64,000 bases of DNA from NCBI RefSeq assembly GCF_900091595.1, contig NZ_FMCW01000016.1:62001-126000 (forward strand), read 5' to 3'. Each line of letters opens with the position of its first letter. The stretch's first letter is position 1. Of the stretch, positions 50,347 through 58,544 are shown piece by piece. The stretch is from Micromonospora haikouensis. GTDB taxonomy: Bacteria > Actinomycetota > Actinomycetes > Mycobacteriales > Micromonosporaceae. The notes beneath the pieces are model-generated. The model was not told where the DNA came from, did no database searches, and saw only the letters and a list, made by a program, of their open reading frames with translations. The position numbers were made by a program, and so were the translations under genes.

Positions 50347-51777
50347 GTCGGCACCGGGCCGGCGTCGGCGGGGTCGGTGAACTCGTGGCGGCACCGCTGG
50401 CAGAACCGGGCGTCCGGCGGCGAGCGGTGGCCGGCCGGGCAGACCCGGGGCGGGGCGTCGGCGGCCGGCACGGGCCCCGACGCCGCCCGCGGCCCCTGGT
50501 CGCGCACCGTGACCGACGACCGCACGGCCACGCTGATCACGTCGAGCCGGGGCAGGTCGTCGCGCAGGCGTACCGAGGTGGCGTCGACGTCCTCGACGAG
50601 CAGCCGAAGCTGCTCCAGGTGGAACGCGTCACCGGCGGCGGTGGCCAGCTCCACCGCGCGGCCGAGCAGCTGCGCGGCGGTCGCCCGGTCGCCCGTGTCG
50701 TACGCGTCGCAGCCGTCGGCGATGAGCCGGCTCAGCTCCTCCTGCCCCGTGTAGTGGGCCACCCGCGGGTCGATCCGGCTGGACAGGGCCAGGTCCTCCG
50801 TCCAGTGCGCCAGGACGTTCACCGGCCGGGCGGCCGGGGCGTCGTCCACCAGCAGGTCGACGCGGGCGACCCGCAGGTCCTCGCCCGTCGGCCGGCCCGC
50901 CGGGTCCACCTCGAGGCACAGGTGGTATTCCCGGCTCTCCGCCCCCCCAGGAGCCGGTCGCGCAGGCCACGGACCGGTCGTCGACCGGCGTCACGGGCAG
51001 CTCCATGATCGTGGGATGCACCTGCCGGCAGGACAGCACCCGCGCCGGCGGCACCACGGCGATCCGCAGGCCCGCCCGGGCCACCCGCTTGGCCATCGTG
51101 GCCCGCATGGTCGCCCGGAAGTCGGCCTCCAACTCCTCGGGCCGACGGACCGCGTCGGCGGTGCCGTGCAGCGCCTCGGCGACGCGCGTCAGCTCGCGGG
51201 GCTCCCAGGCGTCGCCGACGCCCCGGGCGTCGCAGACGAACTGCCCCGCGCAGGCCGCCAGCACCTCCGCGAGCCGCTGCGGCGTCTCGTGCTCGTTGCG
51301 GCCGTCGGTGAGCAGCAGGGCGTGCCGGATCGCCTCGGGGTGCTCCGCCAGCAGCTCCCGGGCCAGCTCCAGCCAGCTGCCGATCGCCGTGCCGCCGGCC
51401 GCGGCGAGCCGGCCCAGCTCGCGCCGGGCCGCGTCCCGGGTGGCCGGTGCGGCGGCGGCCAGGCCCCGGTGGGCGGGGTAGACCATCCGGGCCTCGTGGG
51501 TGCCCTCCACCACGGCGAAGCGGACCCCGTCCGGGAGCATCTCGACGGCCGCGGCGGTGGCCCGCCGGGCCGCGCCGAGCTTCGTCGGCGGGTGCGCCAT
51601 GGACCCGGAGCAGTCGACGACGATCACCTCCGCGTAGCGGGCCCCGTCGACCTCCGCCGGGCCGTCGCCCGCCCCGGCGGACGCGGTGACGGTGAGGATC
51701 GCGTGCAACTGGCGGTCTCCCGTGGACAGGAAGCGGTCGTGGTCGATCCGCAGGTCGAAGTCGAGCGCGCTGGACAC
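50343..51777 (-). pseudogene. VWA-domain protein with C-terminal zinc ribbon, frameshifted at a G7 tract
   Basis: From GTG 51777 (GGAG 7 bases before) the frame gives a beta-rich N-terminal part, then a VWA domain with MIDAS motif DCSGSM, GGTAIGSWL and LLLTDGRNEHETP. After CATGSWG the frame runs into a non-conserved reading. Dropping one G from the run of seven (C7 at 50942-50948 on the plus strand) restores AESREYHLCLEVDPAG and a 477-residue protein ending in a tail with a zinc ribbon (CPAGHRS...FCQRCRHEF). The coding quality on both sides is good, so this is either a recent lesion, a sequencing error or a slippery site. It overlaps the GlnX-like gene by GTGA. Confidence 0.78.
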
Positions 51778-51788
51778 CGGGTCGCTCC

Positions 51789-53109
51789 TCACCGTGATCG
51801 CAGGAAGGTCAGTGGCCGGACCGCGTTCGCCCGGTCGACGAGGACACCGTGGTCGTTGGCCGTGCGCGCCTGCCGGGCCAGGTCCCGCAGGGAGCTCTCC
51901 AGCAGCCGCCGCAGGGACCGCTCCGACGGCGCGTCGCCCAGCGTCTCGCCGCCGGCCAGGCCGGCGGCGCCGTGCACGAGGACCCGGCCCAGGGCGGCCT
52001 GCCGGAGCACCGCCGTCATCCGGTCGCGGGCCTCCCCGTGCCGGGCGCCCCCGTCCAGCCGCAGCCGGCCGAGGCGGCGCACCGCCTCGTTGAGGTGCTC
52101 CGCGCCGGGCGGGTCGTCGCCGAGCCGGGCGGCCAGCACCCGCACGGCCGCGACCTGGGCGGCGTCGTAGTGCCGGGACACGCGGGGGACGCCGTCGAGG
52201 AACCGCACCGCCGCCGCCCGGTCGCCGTCGGCCAGCCGCAGCCGGGCCAGCCCGAACGCGGCGCTGGCGGCCGACCGGTCCCGACGCCACACCGCCCGGT
52301 AGTAGCGGGTCGCCTCGCCGGCGTCGCCCCGCTGCTCCGCGCAGTAGCCGAGCGCCAGCTTCGGCGCCACCTCGCCCGGCAGCTCCGCGTACGCCCGGTC
52401 GAACCGCTCGGTGGCCTCGGCCACGGCGGACCGGGCGAGCGCCAGCAGGCCGTGGTGCCAGACCAGCCGCCAGTCGGCCACCGCGTCCTCGGCCAGCAGC
52501 CCGGCCGCGACGGCCAGGGCCTCCTCGGCCGGGCCCGCCCCGGCCAGCTCCAGGTGCGCCCGGCAGCGCGACAGCTGGACCTCGACCGAGGCCGTCTCGA
52601 ACGCCGCGAGCCGGGCCAGCAGGCTGCGGGGGTCGAGCGCGCCGATCAGGTGCAGGGCGGGGGTGGCGGGGTCGCCGGCCGCGGGGCGGGGCACCGGCAG
52701 GCCGGTGGCCACCGAGGGCGGCGCCGGGCGGCCGTGGTGCGGCAGGTCGGCGGCGGCCGGGTCCGTCCAGGCGGCCAGCCCCGGCACCGCGCCGAGCCCG
52801 GCGTCGAGCAGCGCCGCCGTGGGGGCGAACACGGTCGACGGTTCCTGGCCACGGTCGGCCGGGGGAGCCGGCAACAGCTCTCGCAGCACGCCCTTGAGCT
52901 GCTCGGACATCTCGGAGGCGGACGCGAAGCGGCGACGCCACTCGGGATGGGCGGCCCGGGCGACCAGCCGCCCGAAGGACTCCGCCCCGAGGTCGGGCTC
53001 GCGGCCGGGCGCGCGCCGGCCGCGTCGGCCAGGGCGCGAGGCCGCAGACCTCGCAGAAGCCGTCGGCGTCGACGACGCCCGGACAGTCCGGGGTACGCGC
53101 ACAGCGCAT
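51789..53109 (-). pseudogene. pknG: PknG-like protein with the kinase domain deleted
   Basis: ATG 53109 (TGATG overlap with the upstream gene) starts MRCARTPDCPGVVDADGFCEVCGLAPW, the Cys-rich N-terminal metal-binding segment seen in PknG-like proteins. Within ~15 codons the useful frame changes and continues with the last helix of a kinase C-lobe (ESFGRLVARAAHPEWRRRFASASEMSEQLKGVLREL) and a PknG-type TPR domain (WRLVWHHGLLAL, GEVAPKLALGYCAEQRGD, SAAFGLARLRLADGDRAAAVRFLDGVPRVSRH). The roughly 270-300 residue catalytic part (P-loop, VAIK-like Lys, HRD, DFG) is absent and the junction, at about 53000-53035, is out of frame. The remaining TPR frame is clean to its stop. Whether any protein is made is unclear. 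Confidence 0.8.
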
Positions 53110-54125
53110 CAGGACGGCGCCCCTTCCCGCCGGTCGTCGAGGGCACGGCGGACCGCCTCGGCGTAGGCGTGCACGGCGTCGGCGAGGTCGCAGGGGCCGG
53201 CCCAGAGCAGGTCGTGGGCCCGCCGGTAGAACCGCCCGATACCCCGGTGCTCGGTCAACCCGCCGGCGACGGCGCGGGCCCGGTGCGCGTCCAGCAGCCC
53301 CCGCAGCTGCTGGTGCTCGGTGGCCCGCGCGGTCAGCTCGTGTCGCAGCGCGGTCACCTCGTGCAGGGCCCGGTCGGTGCCCTGCTCCATGGCGGCCAGG
53401 TGCTCCAGCAACGGGCCGGGGTCGGGCTCCCGGGCCGCGGCCAGCAGCGCGGTGAGCCGGATCCGCAGCTGGCTGGCCCGCGGCTTTGCCGGTGGCAGCC
53501 CGCGCACGCGTGCCTCGATCCGGCGGCGGTTTTCGCGGGCCAGGTGTTCGGCCTCGCGCAGCCCGGCGATCCGGCGGGCCAGCAGCGCGAGCCGCAGGCC
53601 GACCGCCGGGCTGCGGAAGCCCACCAGAATCCGCAGGTCGCGTTCGGCGGCACGGTCGACGATCGGGCCGACGACGTCGTCGACCAGCGCCTTGGAGTCG
53701 CTCGACTCGTCCACGCCGTCGATCAGCAGCGACCGGGGCGACGCGTCGCCGAGCAGGTCGCCCGCCGCGGCCTCCGCCGGGGGCCCGGTGGAGCCGACGA
53801 AGCCCAGGATCCGCGCGGCCAGCTCCCGTGGTGGCTTGCCGGCGGCGTCCAGCGCCAGGTCGATGCTGCCCAGCGGCGGCAGCGACGGGTCCCGCTCGGC
53901 GGCGGCCGGATCGACCGACGACGGCCGGAGCTGCCGGTTGGACAGCACCACGGCCCGGCGCACGGTGGCCGAGGCCGTCGACGTGGGCGGACCGGTGACG
54001 ACCACCAGGACGTTCTGCGGTGAGCGGCGGGCGAAGAACTCGGCCGTGCGCCGGGCGACCTCGCCGTCCTCCCGGCCGCCGCCCACCGACGTCAACTCCC
54101 GGTCGACGGAGGAGTCGCCGACCAC
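53109..54125 (-). CDS. STAND-like NTPase-related protein with degenerate P-loop
   Basis: A 338-residue cytoplasmic protein. Residues ~20-170 follow the start of a STAND-type NTPase domain: ARRTAEFFARR, VLVVVTGPPTSTASATVRRAVV where Walker A should be, PLGSIDLALDAAGKPPRELAARIL, and a good Walker B SLLIDGVDES, then LRILVGFRSPA. Walker A lacks the GK(S/T) Lys, so ATP hydrolysis is doubtful. The C-terminal half (~180-335) is helical with Arg/Leu repeats. GTG 54125 directly follows the protease stop. Related loci place a trypsin domain and such an NTPase next to or within one protein. The stop overlaps the PknG-like ATG. Confidence 0.7.
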   Translation of the reverse strand: MVGDSSVDRELTSVGGGREDGEVARRTAEFFARRSPQNVLVVVTGPPTSTASATVRRAVVLSNRQLRPSSVDPAAAERDPSLPPLGSIDLALDAAGKPPRELAARILGFVGSTGPPAEAAAGDLLGDASPRSLLIDGVDESSDSKALVDDVVGPIVDRAAERDLRILVGFRSPAVGLRLALLARRIAGLREAEHLARENRRRIEARVRGLPPAKPRASQLRIRLTALLAAAREPDPGPLLEHLAAMEQGTDRALHEVTALRHELTARATEHQQLRGLLDAHRARAVAGGLTEHRGIGRFYRRAHDLLWAGPCDLADAVHAYAEAVRRALDDRREGAPS

Positions 54126-54761
54126 TCACGCCTGGAGCAGGGGCAGATGGTTGAGCAGTGTCTCCACGGGGATCATGAACGAACGGCCGGAGGCGGGGCC
54201 GCTGTAGTAGGAGACCACCATGCCCACCACGTAGCCGGTGTCGTTGTCGACCGCCGCCGCGCCGCTGAACCCGCTGCGCACCCGGAGCCCGGGGGTCGCC
54301 GGGCTCGGATCCATCTGCATCCACTCGTTGGCCGGGCCCGTGCCCCCGTGCAGGACGGCGTGGACGGTCTCGCCGTCGCGGAACTCCTTGGGAAAGCCGA
54401 AGGCGTAGACGTGCTTCTCCCACAGCGGCAGCCGCCGCAGCTCGGCGCCCGGGCGGTCGGGGACCGGATCGGAGAGTTCGAGCAGGGCGATGTCGCCCTG
54501 GCCTTCCTTGCCCGCCGGCACCCAGCCGCCGGCCACGACCCCGGCGGACCGGGCGGGCAGCCGGGGCAGGCGGACCAGCTCGACCTGGACCCGGTCGGCG
54601 GGCGGGTCAGCCCCGGCCGCCGCGCGGCCGACCGCACGGTCGACGACGTGGGCGCAGGTGAGGACGTGCCGGTCGCCCAGCAGCGTCCCGCTGCCGAGGA
54701 TCAGGCCGCTGACGCCACGGATGCGCACCACCCATGGCTGACGGCCGTGATGCTCCTTCAC
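54126..54761 (-). CDS. Trypsin-like serine protease
   Basis: A 211-residue chymotrypsin-fold protease with a complete triad: His in LTCAHVVD, Asp in GDIALLELSD, Ser in SGFSGAAAVD. There is no signal peptide, so it should be cytoplasmic, as in predicted defence or regulated-proteolysis loci. It opens the seven-gene operon. GTG 54761 is the first in-frame start near the fold. It is overlapped by a three-codon ATG CAC AGG TGA reading just before it, which could couple initiation or mean the start is misjudged. Substrates are unknown; other operon products are candidates. Confidence 0.82.
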   Translation of the reverse strand: MKEHHGRQPWVVRIRGVSGLILGSGTLLGDRHVLTCAHVVDRAVGRAAAGADPPADRVQVELVRLPRLPARSAGVVAGGWVPAGKEGQGDIALLELSDPVPDRPGAELRRLPLWEKHVYAFGFPKEFRDGETVHAVLHGGTGPANEWMQMDPSPATPGLRVRSGFSGAAAVDNDTGYVVGMVVSYYSGPASGRSFMIPVETLLNHLPLLQA

Positions 54762-54935
54762 CTGTGCATGGTATTCGCAGATCCTTTCGGGGGTGGGGCG
54801 CGGAATTGACCGTTGTAAGAAAGACGACTCGGTCGCGAAACGCGAAAGAGGCGGTGGCCGACCCCATTCGGGAATTGCCGCCACCGCGATTCCCAGGGCC
54901 CGCGCGGCCCCTCCCGGTGGGCTACCCTTTGCCCG

Positions 54936-56184
54936 GTGACGGCGACCACGGGGACGTCGGTCGCGCCCGCGCCGCCGGGGCGCAGCCGGGGCTTCCGCGC
55001 GCTCTGGGCGGCGCAGGTCCTCTCCGTGCTCGGCGACTCGTTCTCCCAGCTCGCGGTGCCGTTGCTGGTGCTCGACGCGACCGGGTCGATCGCCACGGCC
55101 GGCCTGCTCACCGGCGCGTCCGGCGCGGCCGCGGTGGTCGCCGGCCTGTTCGCCGGCGTCGTCGCGGACCGCTTCGACCGGCGGGCGCTGCTGGTCGGCG
55201 CGGACGCGGCGCGGATGCTGCTGTTCGCGGTGGTCCCGCTGGTGTGGTGGCTGGCCCCGACCCCACCGGTCTGGCCGCTGTTCGTGCTGCTGCCGCTGGC
55301 CGCGGCGATCGGGATGGTGTTCCAGGTCGCCGCCGTCACGGCGGTGCGCGGCCTGGTCGACGGCCCGGAGCTGACCCGGGCGAACGGCCGGCTGCACGCC
55401 GGCACCGCCCTCGCGGCGGTCGCGGGGCCCGCGCTGGCCGGCGCCGTGTCCGGCTGGTGGGGCCCGGCCGGCGCGCTCGCCGTCGACGCCGCCAGCTTCG
55501 GCGTCTCCGGGGCGCTGCTGACGCTGGTACGCCTTCCCGCCCGTCGCGCCGCGACCGCCGACGCGGCGGGCCGCGCGGGGCCGTGGGCGGAGTTCCTCGC
55601 CGGGGCGCGGTTCCTGTGGCGTCACCGGGTGCTGCGCCCGCTGACCGCGCTGCTGACCGTCTTCCTCCTGCTCATCTACGGCATGGACGACGTGGTCGTC
55701 TACCACCTCAAGCACGGCCTGCACCAGCCCGACGGCACGGTCGGCCTGGTGCTCGCCGCCGGCGCCGCGGGCACGGTCACCGGATCGCTGGTCGTCGCGC
55801 GGCTGCGCCGGCGGTTCGGGTTCGGGGCGTGCTGGATCGGCGCGGTCGCGGCCACCGGCGGCGCGGTCGCGGCCCTCGCGTCGACCCGCCGGCCCGCCGA
55901 GGTCGGCGCGCTCGTGGCCGTCTACTTCGGCTGCCTCAGCGTCGGCGGCATCTGCTCGCTGTCGCTGCGCCAGGAGGTGACGCCGGAGCACCTGCTCGGC
56001 CGGGTCACCGCCGCGTTCTGGACGATCCACTTCTCCCTCGGCGGCGTTCACCTGGCTGGCCCAGCGCCACGGCGCGCCGGTGACCTTCGTCGTGGCCGGG
56101 GCCGGCGGGGTCGCGGTGGCGGTCGCCGCCCTGTGCACCGCCGTGCGCCGGGCCGGCCCCGCAGCGGGTCACCCGATCGGGTGA
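54936..56184 (+). pseudogene. MFS transporter, frameshifted near its C terminus
   Basis: From GTG 54936 the frame encodes an eleven-helix MFS protein (SRGFRALWAAQVLSVLGDSFSQLAVPLLVLD, AGVVADRFDRRALLVGAD, TRANGRLHAGTALAAVAGPALAG). After FWTIHFSLGG at about 56045 this frame turns into Arg-rich nonsense. A one-base shift restores TWLAQRHGAPVTFVVAGAG, a last helix (VAVAVAALCTAVRR) and a TGA at 56182-56184. A 2-base loss (expected GGCGGCGCGTTCACC, seen GGCGGCGTTCACC) explains it best. The intact protein would be about 416 residues. Sequencing error is possible. It resembles macrolide-type exporters. Confidence 0.75.
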
Positions 56185-56235
56185 CCTCCCGCGGTACCGT
56201 CCTTAGCCGGGCCCGTCGCTGTCAGAATCGGCCGC

Positions 56236-57183
56236 ATGTCCAGCACCGGGGAGATGATCACGCTCAGGGACGGCCGCCGGATGGCGGTGCACCGCTCCGG
56301 TGCGGACACCGGCCGGCGGGTGGTGGTGTTCTGTCACCCGGCCCCGGGTTCCGGGGCCTTCGATCCCGACCCTGCGGCCACGCGCCTCGCCGGGGTGACC
56401 CTCCTCGCCCCCGACCGGCCCGGCTACGGCGGCTCCGAGGCGGCCACCGGCTGGTCCGACGTGCCGGCCGCCGCCGACGACCTCGCCGAGCTGCTCGACC
56501 AGCGTGGCCTCGGGCAGGTCTCCGTCGCCGGCTGGTCGGCCGGCGGACGGGTCGCGCTCGCCCTCGCGGCCCGCCGGCCCGACCTGGTGCGCCGGGTGGC
56601 CGTGCTGGCCACCCCCGCCCCCGACGAGGAGGTGCCCTGGCTCGACCCCCGGCAGCGGGACATGATCGCGGCGCTGCGCGACCGGCCCGTCGCTGACGTC
56701 CGCGCCGAGCTGGACGCCGCGTTGACCACCCTGGTGCCCGCCGACCCTCGGGACCCGGCCGCGCTGCGGCTGCTGGGCGCGAACCAGGCCGACGAGGCCG
56801 CGTTGGCCGACCCTGCCACGGCGGCGCGGTTCGGCGACCTGCTGGCCGAGGCGTTCGCCCAGGGCACGCGAGGCCTGGCGGACGACGTCGCCGGCTACTC
56901 GCTGCGCCCGTGGGGCTTCACGCCCGACCAGGTGCGGGCGGCCACCCTGCTGCTCTACGGGGCGCGGGACGCCCTCGCCGGCCCCGCGCACGGCCGCTGG
57001 TGGCGCGACGCGCTGCCCGACGCCCGCCTGGAGGTCGTGCCGGACGCCGGGCACCTGTTGGTGACGCAGTCCTGGGGCAAGGCCCTCGACCACCTGGTCG
57101 GTCCCCCCGCGCGGGCCACCTCCGCCCGGGAGGCGGTCGCACTCATCCTCCGCGCGTCGAGCCCGCCGCGCCCGGTGCGTTAG
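56236..57183 (+). CDS. Alpha/beta hydrolase
   Basis: A 315-residue hydrolase with complete catalytic residues: oxyanion CHPAPGSG, DRPGYGGSE, nucleophile Ser in AGWSAGGRVALALA, acid Asp in LYGARDALAG, and His in PDAGHLLVT. No signal peptide. The last ~25 residues (after KALDHLVG) look unconserved and end in a TAG that overlaps the converging regulator gene stop. The substrate is unknown. Confidence 0.85.
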   Translation: MSSTGEMITLRDGRRMAVHRSGADTGRRVVVFCHPAPGSGAFDPDPAATRLAGVTLLAPDRPGYGGSEAATGWSDVPAAADDLAELLDQRGLGQVSVAGWSAGGRVALALAARRPDLVRRVAVLATPAPDEEVPWLDPRQRDMIAALRDRPVADVRAELDAALTTLVPADPRDPAALRLLGANQADEAALADPATAARFGDLLAEAFAQGTRGLADDVAGYSLRPWGFTPDQVRAATLLLYGARDALAGPAHGRWWRDALPDARLEVVPDAGHLLVTQSWGKALDHLVGPPARATSAREAVALILRASSPPRPVR

Positions 57184-58460
57184 CTTCCCCCGGTCGGCCT
57201 CGACGGTGGTGCCGTGCCGCCCACGGCCGTTCGGCCGCTGTCGCCGGGCGGCAGCACCGCCAGGGCGAGCGTCAGGTCCAGCACGGTCTGCGGGTCGAGC
57301 AGCCGGTCGCCGTACAGCTCCCGCACCTGCGCCATCCGGTAGCGCACCGTCTGCGGGTGCACGAACAGGGCCGCCGCCACGTCGTCGCGGCGGCCCTGGT
57401 GCAGCAGCCAGGCCCGCAGCGTCTCGGCGAGCCGGTGGGCGGTGGCCGGCGGCAGCGCGGCGAAGGGCTCCAGCACCTGCGCCCGCAGGTCGGCCAGGGC
57501 CTCCGGGTCCGTGCTGAGTAGCAGCCGCGCCAGGTGCCGCTCGGTGTCCAGGGGCGCGTCGGCGTCGTCGCGGGGCAGCCCGAGCAGCAGCGCGCGGGCG
57601 GCCCGCTCGTACGACCCGGCCACCCGGTGCCACGGCCGGGCCGGCCCCAGCACCGCCCGGTGACCGCGCAGCACCCGGGCCAGCTGCCGCCGCCGGCCGC
57701 CGTGGACGTCGGGCACCAGCAGCACGGCCAGCTCCTCGGCCGGCTCCGGCCCCGGCACGTCCTCCCCGCTCTCCAGCGTGTGCGGGCTGAGCGCGGTCAG
57801 CACCGTGCGCAGGCCGCTGCGGGGCAGCAGCACGACGGTCAGCGTCTGCGGCGGGGGCCAGTCCGCCCGGGCGGCGCTGCGGCGCAGCACGTCCTCGGCC
57901 TCGCCGGCCAGCAGCTGCTGGGTGAGCCGCTCCAGGTAGCGCTGCCGCGCCCGGCCCACGCTGGCCAGCTCGTCGGCGTGCCCCGCCACGCTGGCGGCGG
58001 ACAGTTCGTCGATGTAGGCGAACATCAGCTCGGCGAACTCGGCGACGGTCGTCGCCGCGAGCCCGGCGCGCACGGTGGTGGTGGAGACCTCCCGCCAGGC
58101 CACCCGCGCCCCCACCCGGTACGCCGCCAGCAGCGCGTCCATGCTGCGGCCGGAGCGGGCCTCGCCGCTGCCCAGGGCGTACGCCGCCTCCAGCGCGGGG
58201 GCCAGCGGGGTGCTCGGGTCGGCCGCCGCCTGGGGGCGCCCGACGAGCTGGAGGAAGGTGCCCAACGCGATGCGTACCGCGTTTTCGATCTTGGCCCGCA
58301 TCTGCCCGGTGAGGGTGCCCGAGTAGGCCGGCACCTCGGCCGTGATCGCGGTGACCGTGCGCTCGGCGACCGCCGGCAGCACCGCGAGCAGGCGGGCGGC
58401 CGTCGGCGCGTCCAACGCGAGGTGGGCCGCGCGGCGACCGGTCCCCGACTCTTCCGACAT
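57180..58460 (-). CDS. PucR-type transcriptional regulator
   Basis: A 426-residue regulator. Residues ~20-170 form a helical sensor of the RsbRD-like type (RTVTAITAEVPAYSGTLTGQMRAKIENAVRIALGTFLQLVG, AYRVGARVAWREVS). The C-terminal PucR HTH (HTH_30) is DVAAALFVHPQTVRYRMAQVRELYG near 370-400. ATG 58460 with GGGAGAA before it is preferred over an in-frame TTG at 58478. It is divergent from the reductase/desaturase operon and probably controls it. Homologous regulators sit beside DesA3-type genes in other actinobacteria (recalled, not checked). Confidence 0.83.
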   Translation of the reverse strand: MSEESGTGRRAAHLALDAPTAARLLAVLPAVAERTVTAITAEVPAYSGTLTGQMRAKIENAVRIALGTFLQLVGRPQAAADPSTPLAPALEAAYALGSGEARSGRSMDALLAAYRVGARVAWREVSTTTVRAGLAATTVAEFAELMFAYIDELSAASVAGHADELASVGRARQRYLERLTQQLLAGEAEDVLRRSAARADWPPPQTLTVVLLPRSGLRTVLTALSPHTLESGEDVPGPEPAEELAVLLVPDVHGGRRRQLARVLRGHRAVLGPARPWHRVAGSYERAARALLLGLPRDDADAPLDTERHLARLLLSTDPEALADLRAQVLEPFAALPPATAHRLAETLRAWLLHQGRRDDVAAALFVHPQTVRYRMAQVRELYGDRLLDPQTVLDLTLALAVLPPGDSGRTAVGGTAPPSRPTGGS

Positions 58461-58461
58461 C

Positions 58462-58512
58462 TTGTTCTCCCGGAACAAAACCGTGCGGGCCTTTCATCTT
58501 TCTTGGCCAAGA
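58462..58512. promoter_or_regulatory. Two palindromes in the regulator/desaturase divergent promoter
   Basis: TTGTTC-N5-GAACAA (58462-58478) touches the start of the regulator gene. TCTTGGCCAAGA (58501-58512) is a perfect 12-base palindrome 32 bases before the reductase ATG. Each could bind the PucR-type protein; the second is placed to block the reductase/desaturase promoter. Confidence 0.55.
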
Positions 58513-58544
58513 TGTTATGCGATCGTGTCCGCCACCCTGGTCCT

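Noticed and set aside
50629..54423. A continuous 1264-residue minus-strand reading
   Set aside because: It joins pieces in different true frames (part of the VWA gene and the Cys-rich start of the PknG-like gene) through antisense-like Arg/Gly-rich filler; start codons, overlaps and motifs support separate genes.
54870..54894. GGGAAT-N13-ATTCCC inverted repeat in the gap between the protease operon and the MFS gene
   Set aside because: The arms are short and widely spaced; it could be an operator, but the evidence is too weak to list as a feature.
54126..56138. A 670-residue start for the trypsin-like protease
   Set aside because: The upstream ~460 residues are the complement of the MFS gene; the protease fold begins near 54761 and the extension has no domain.
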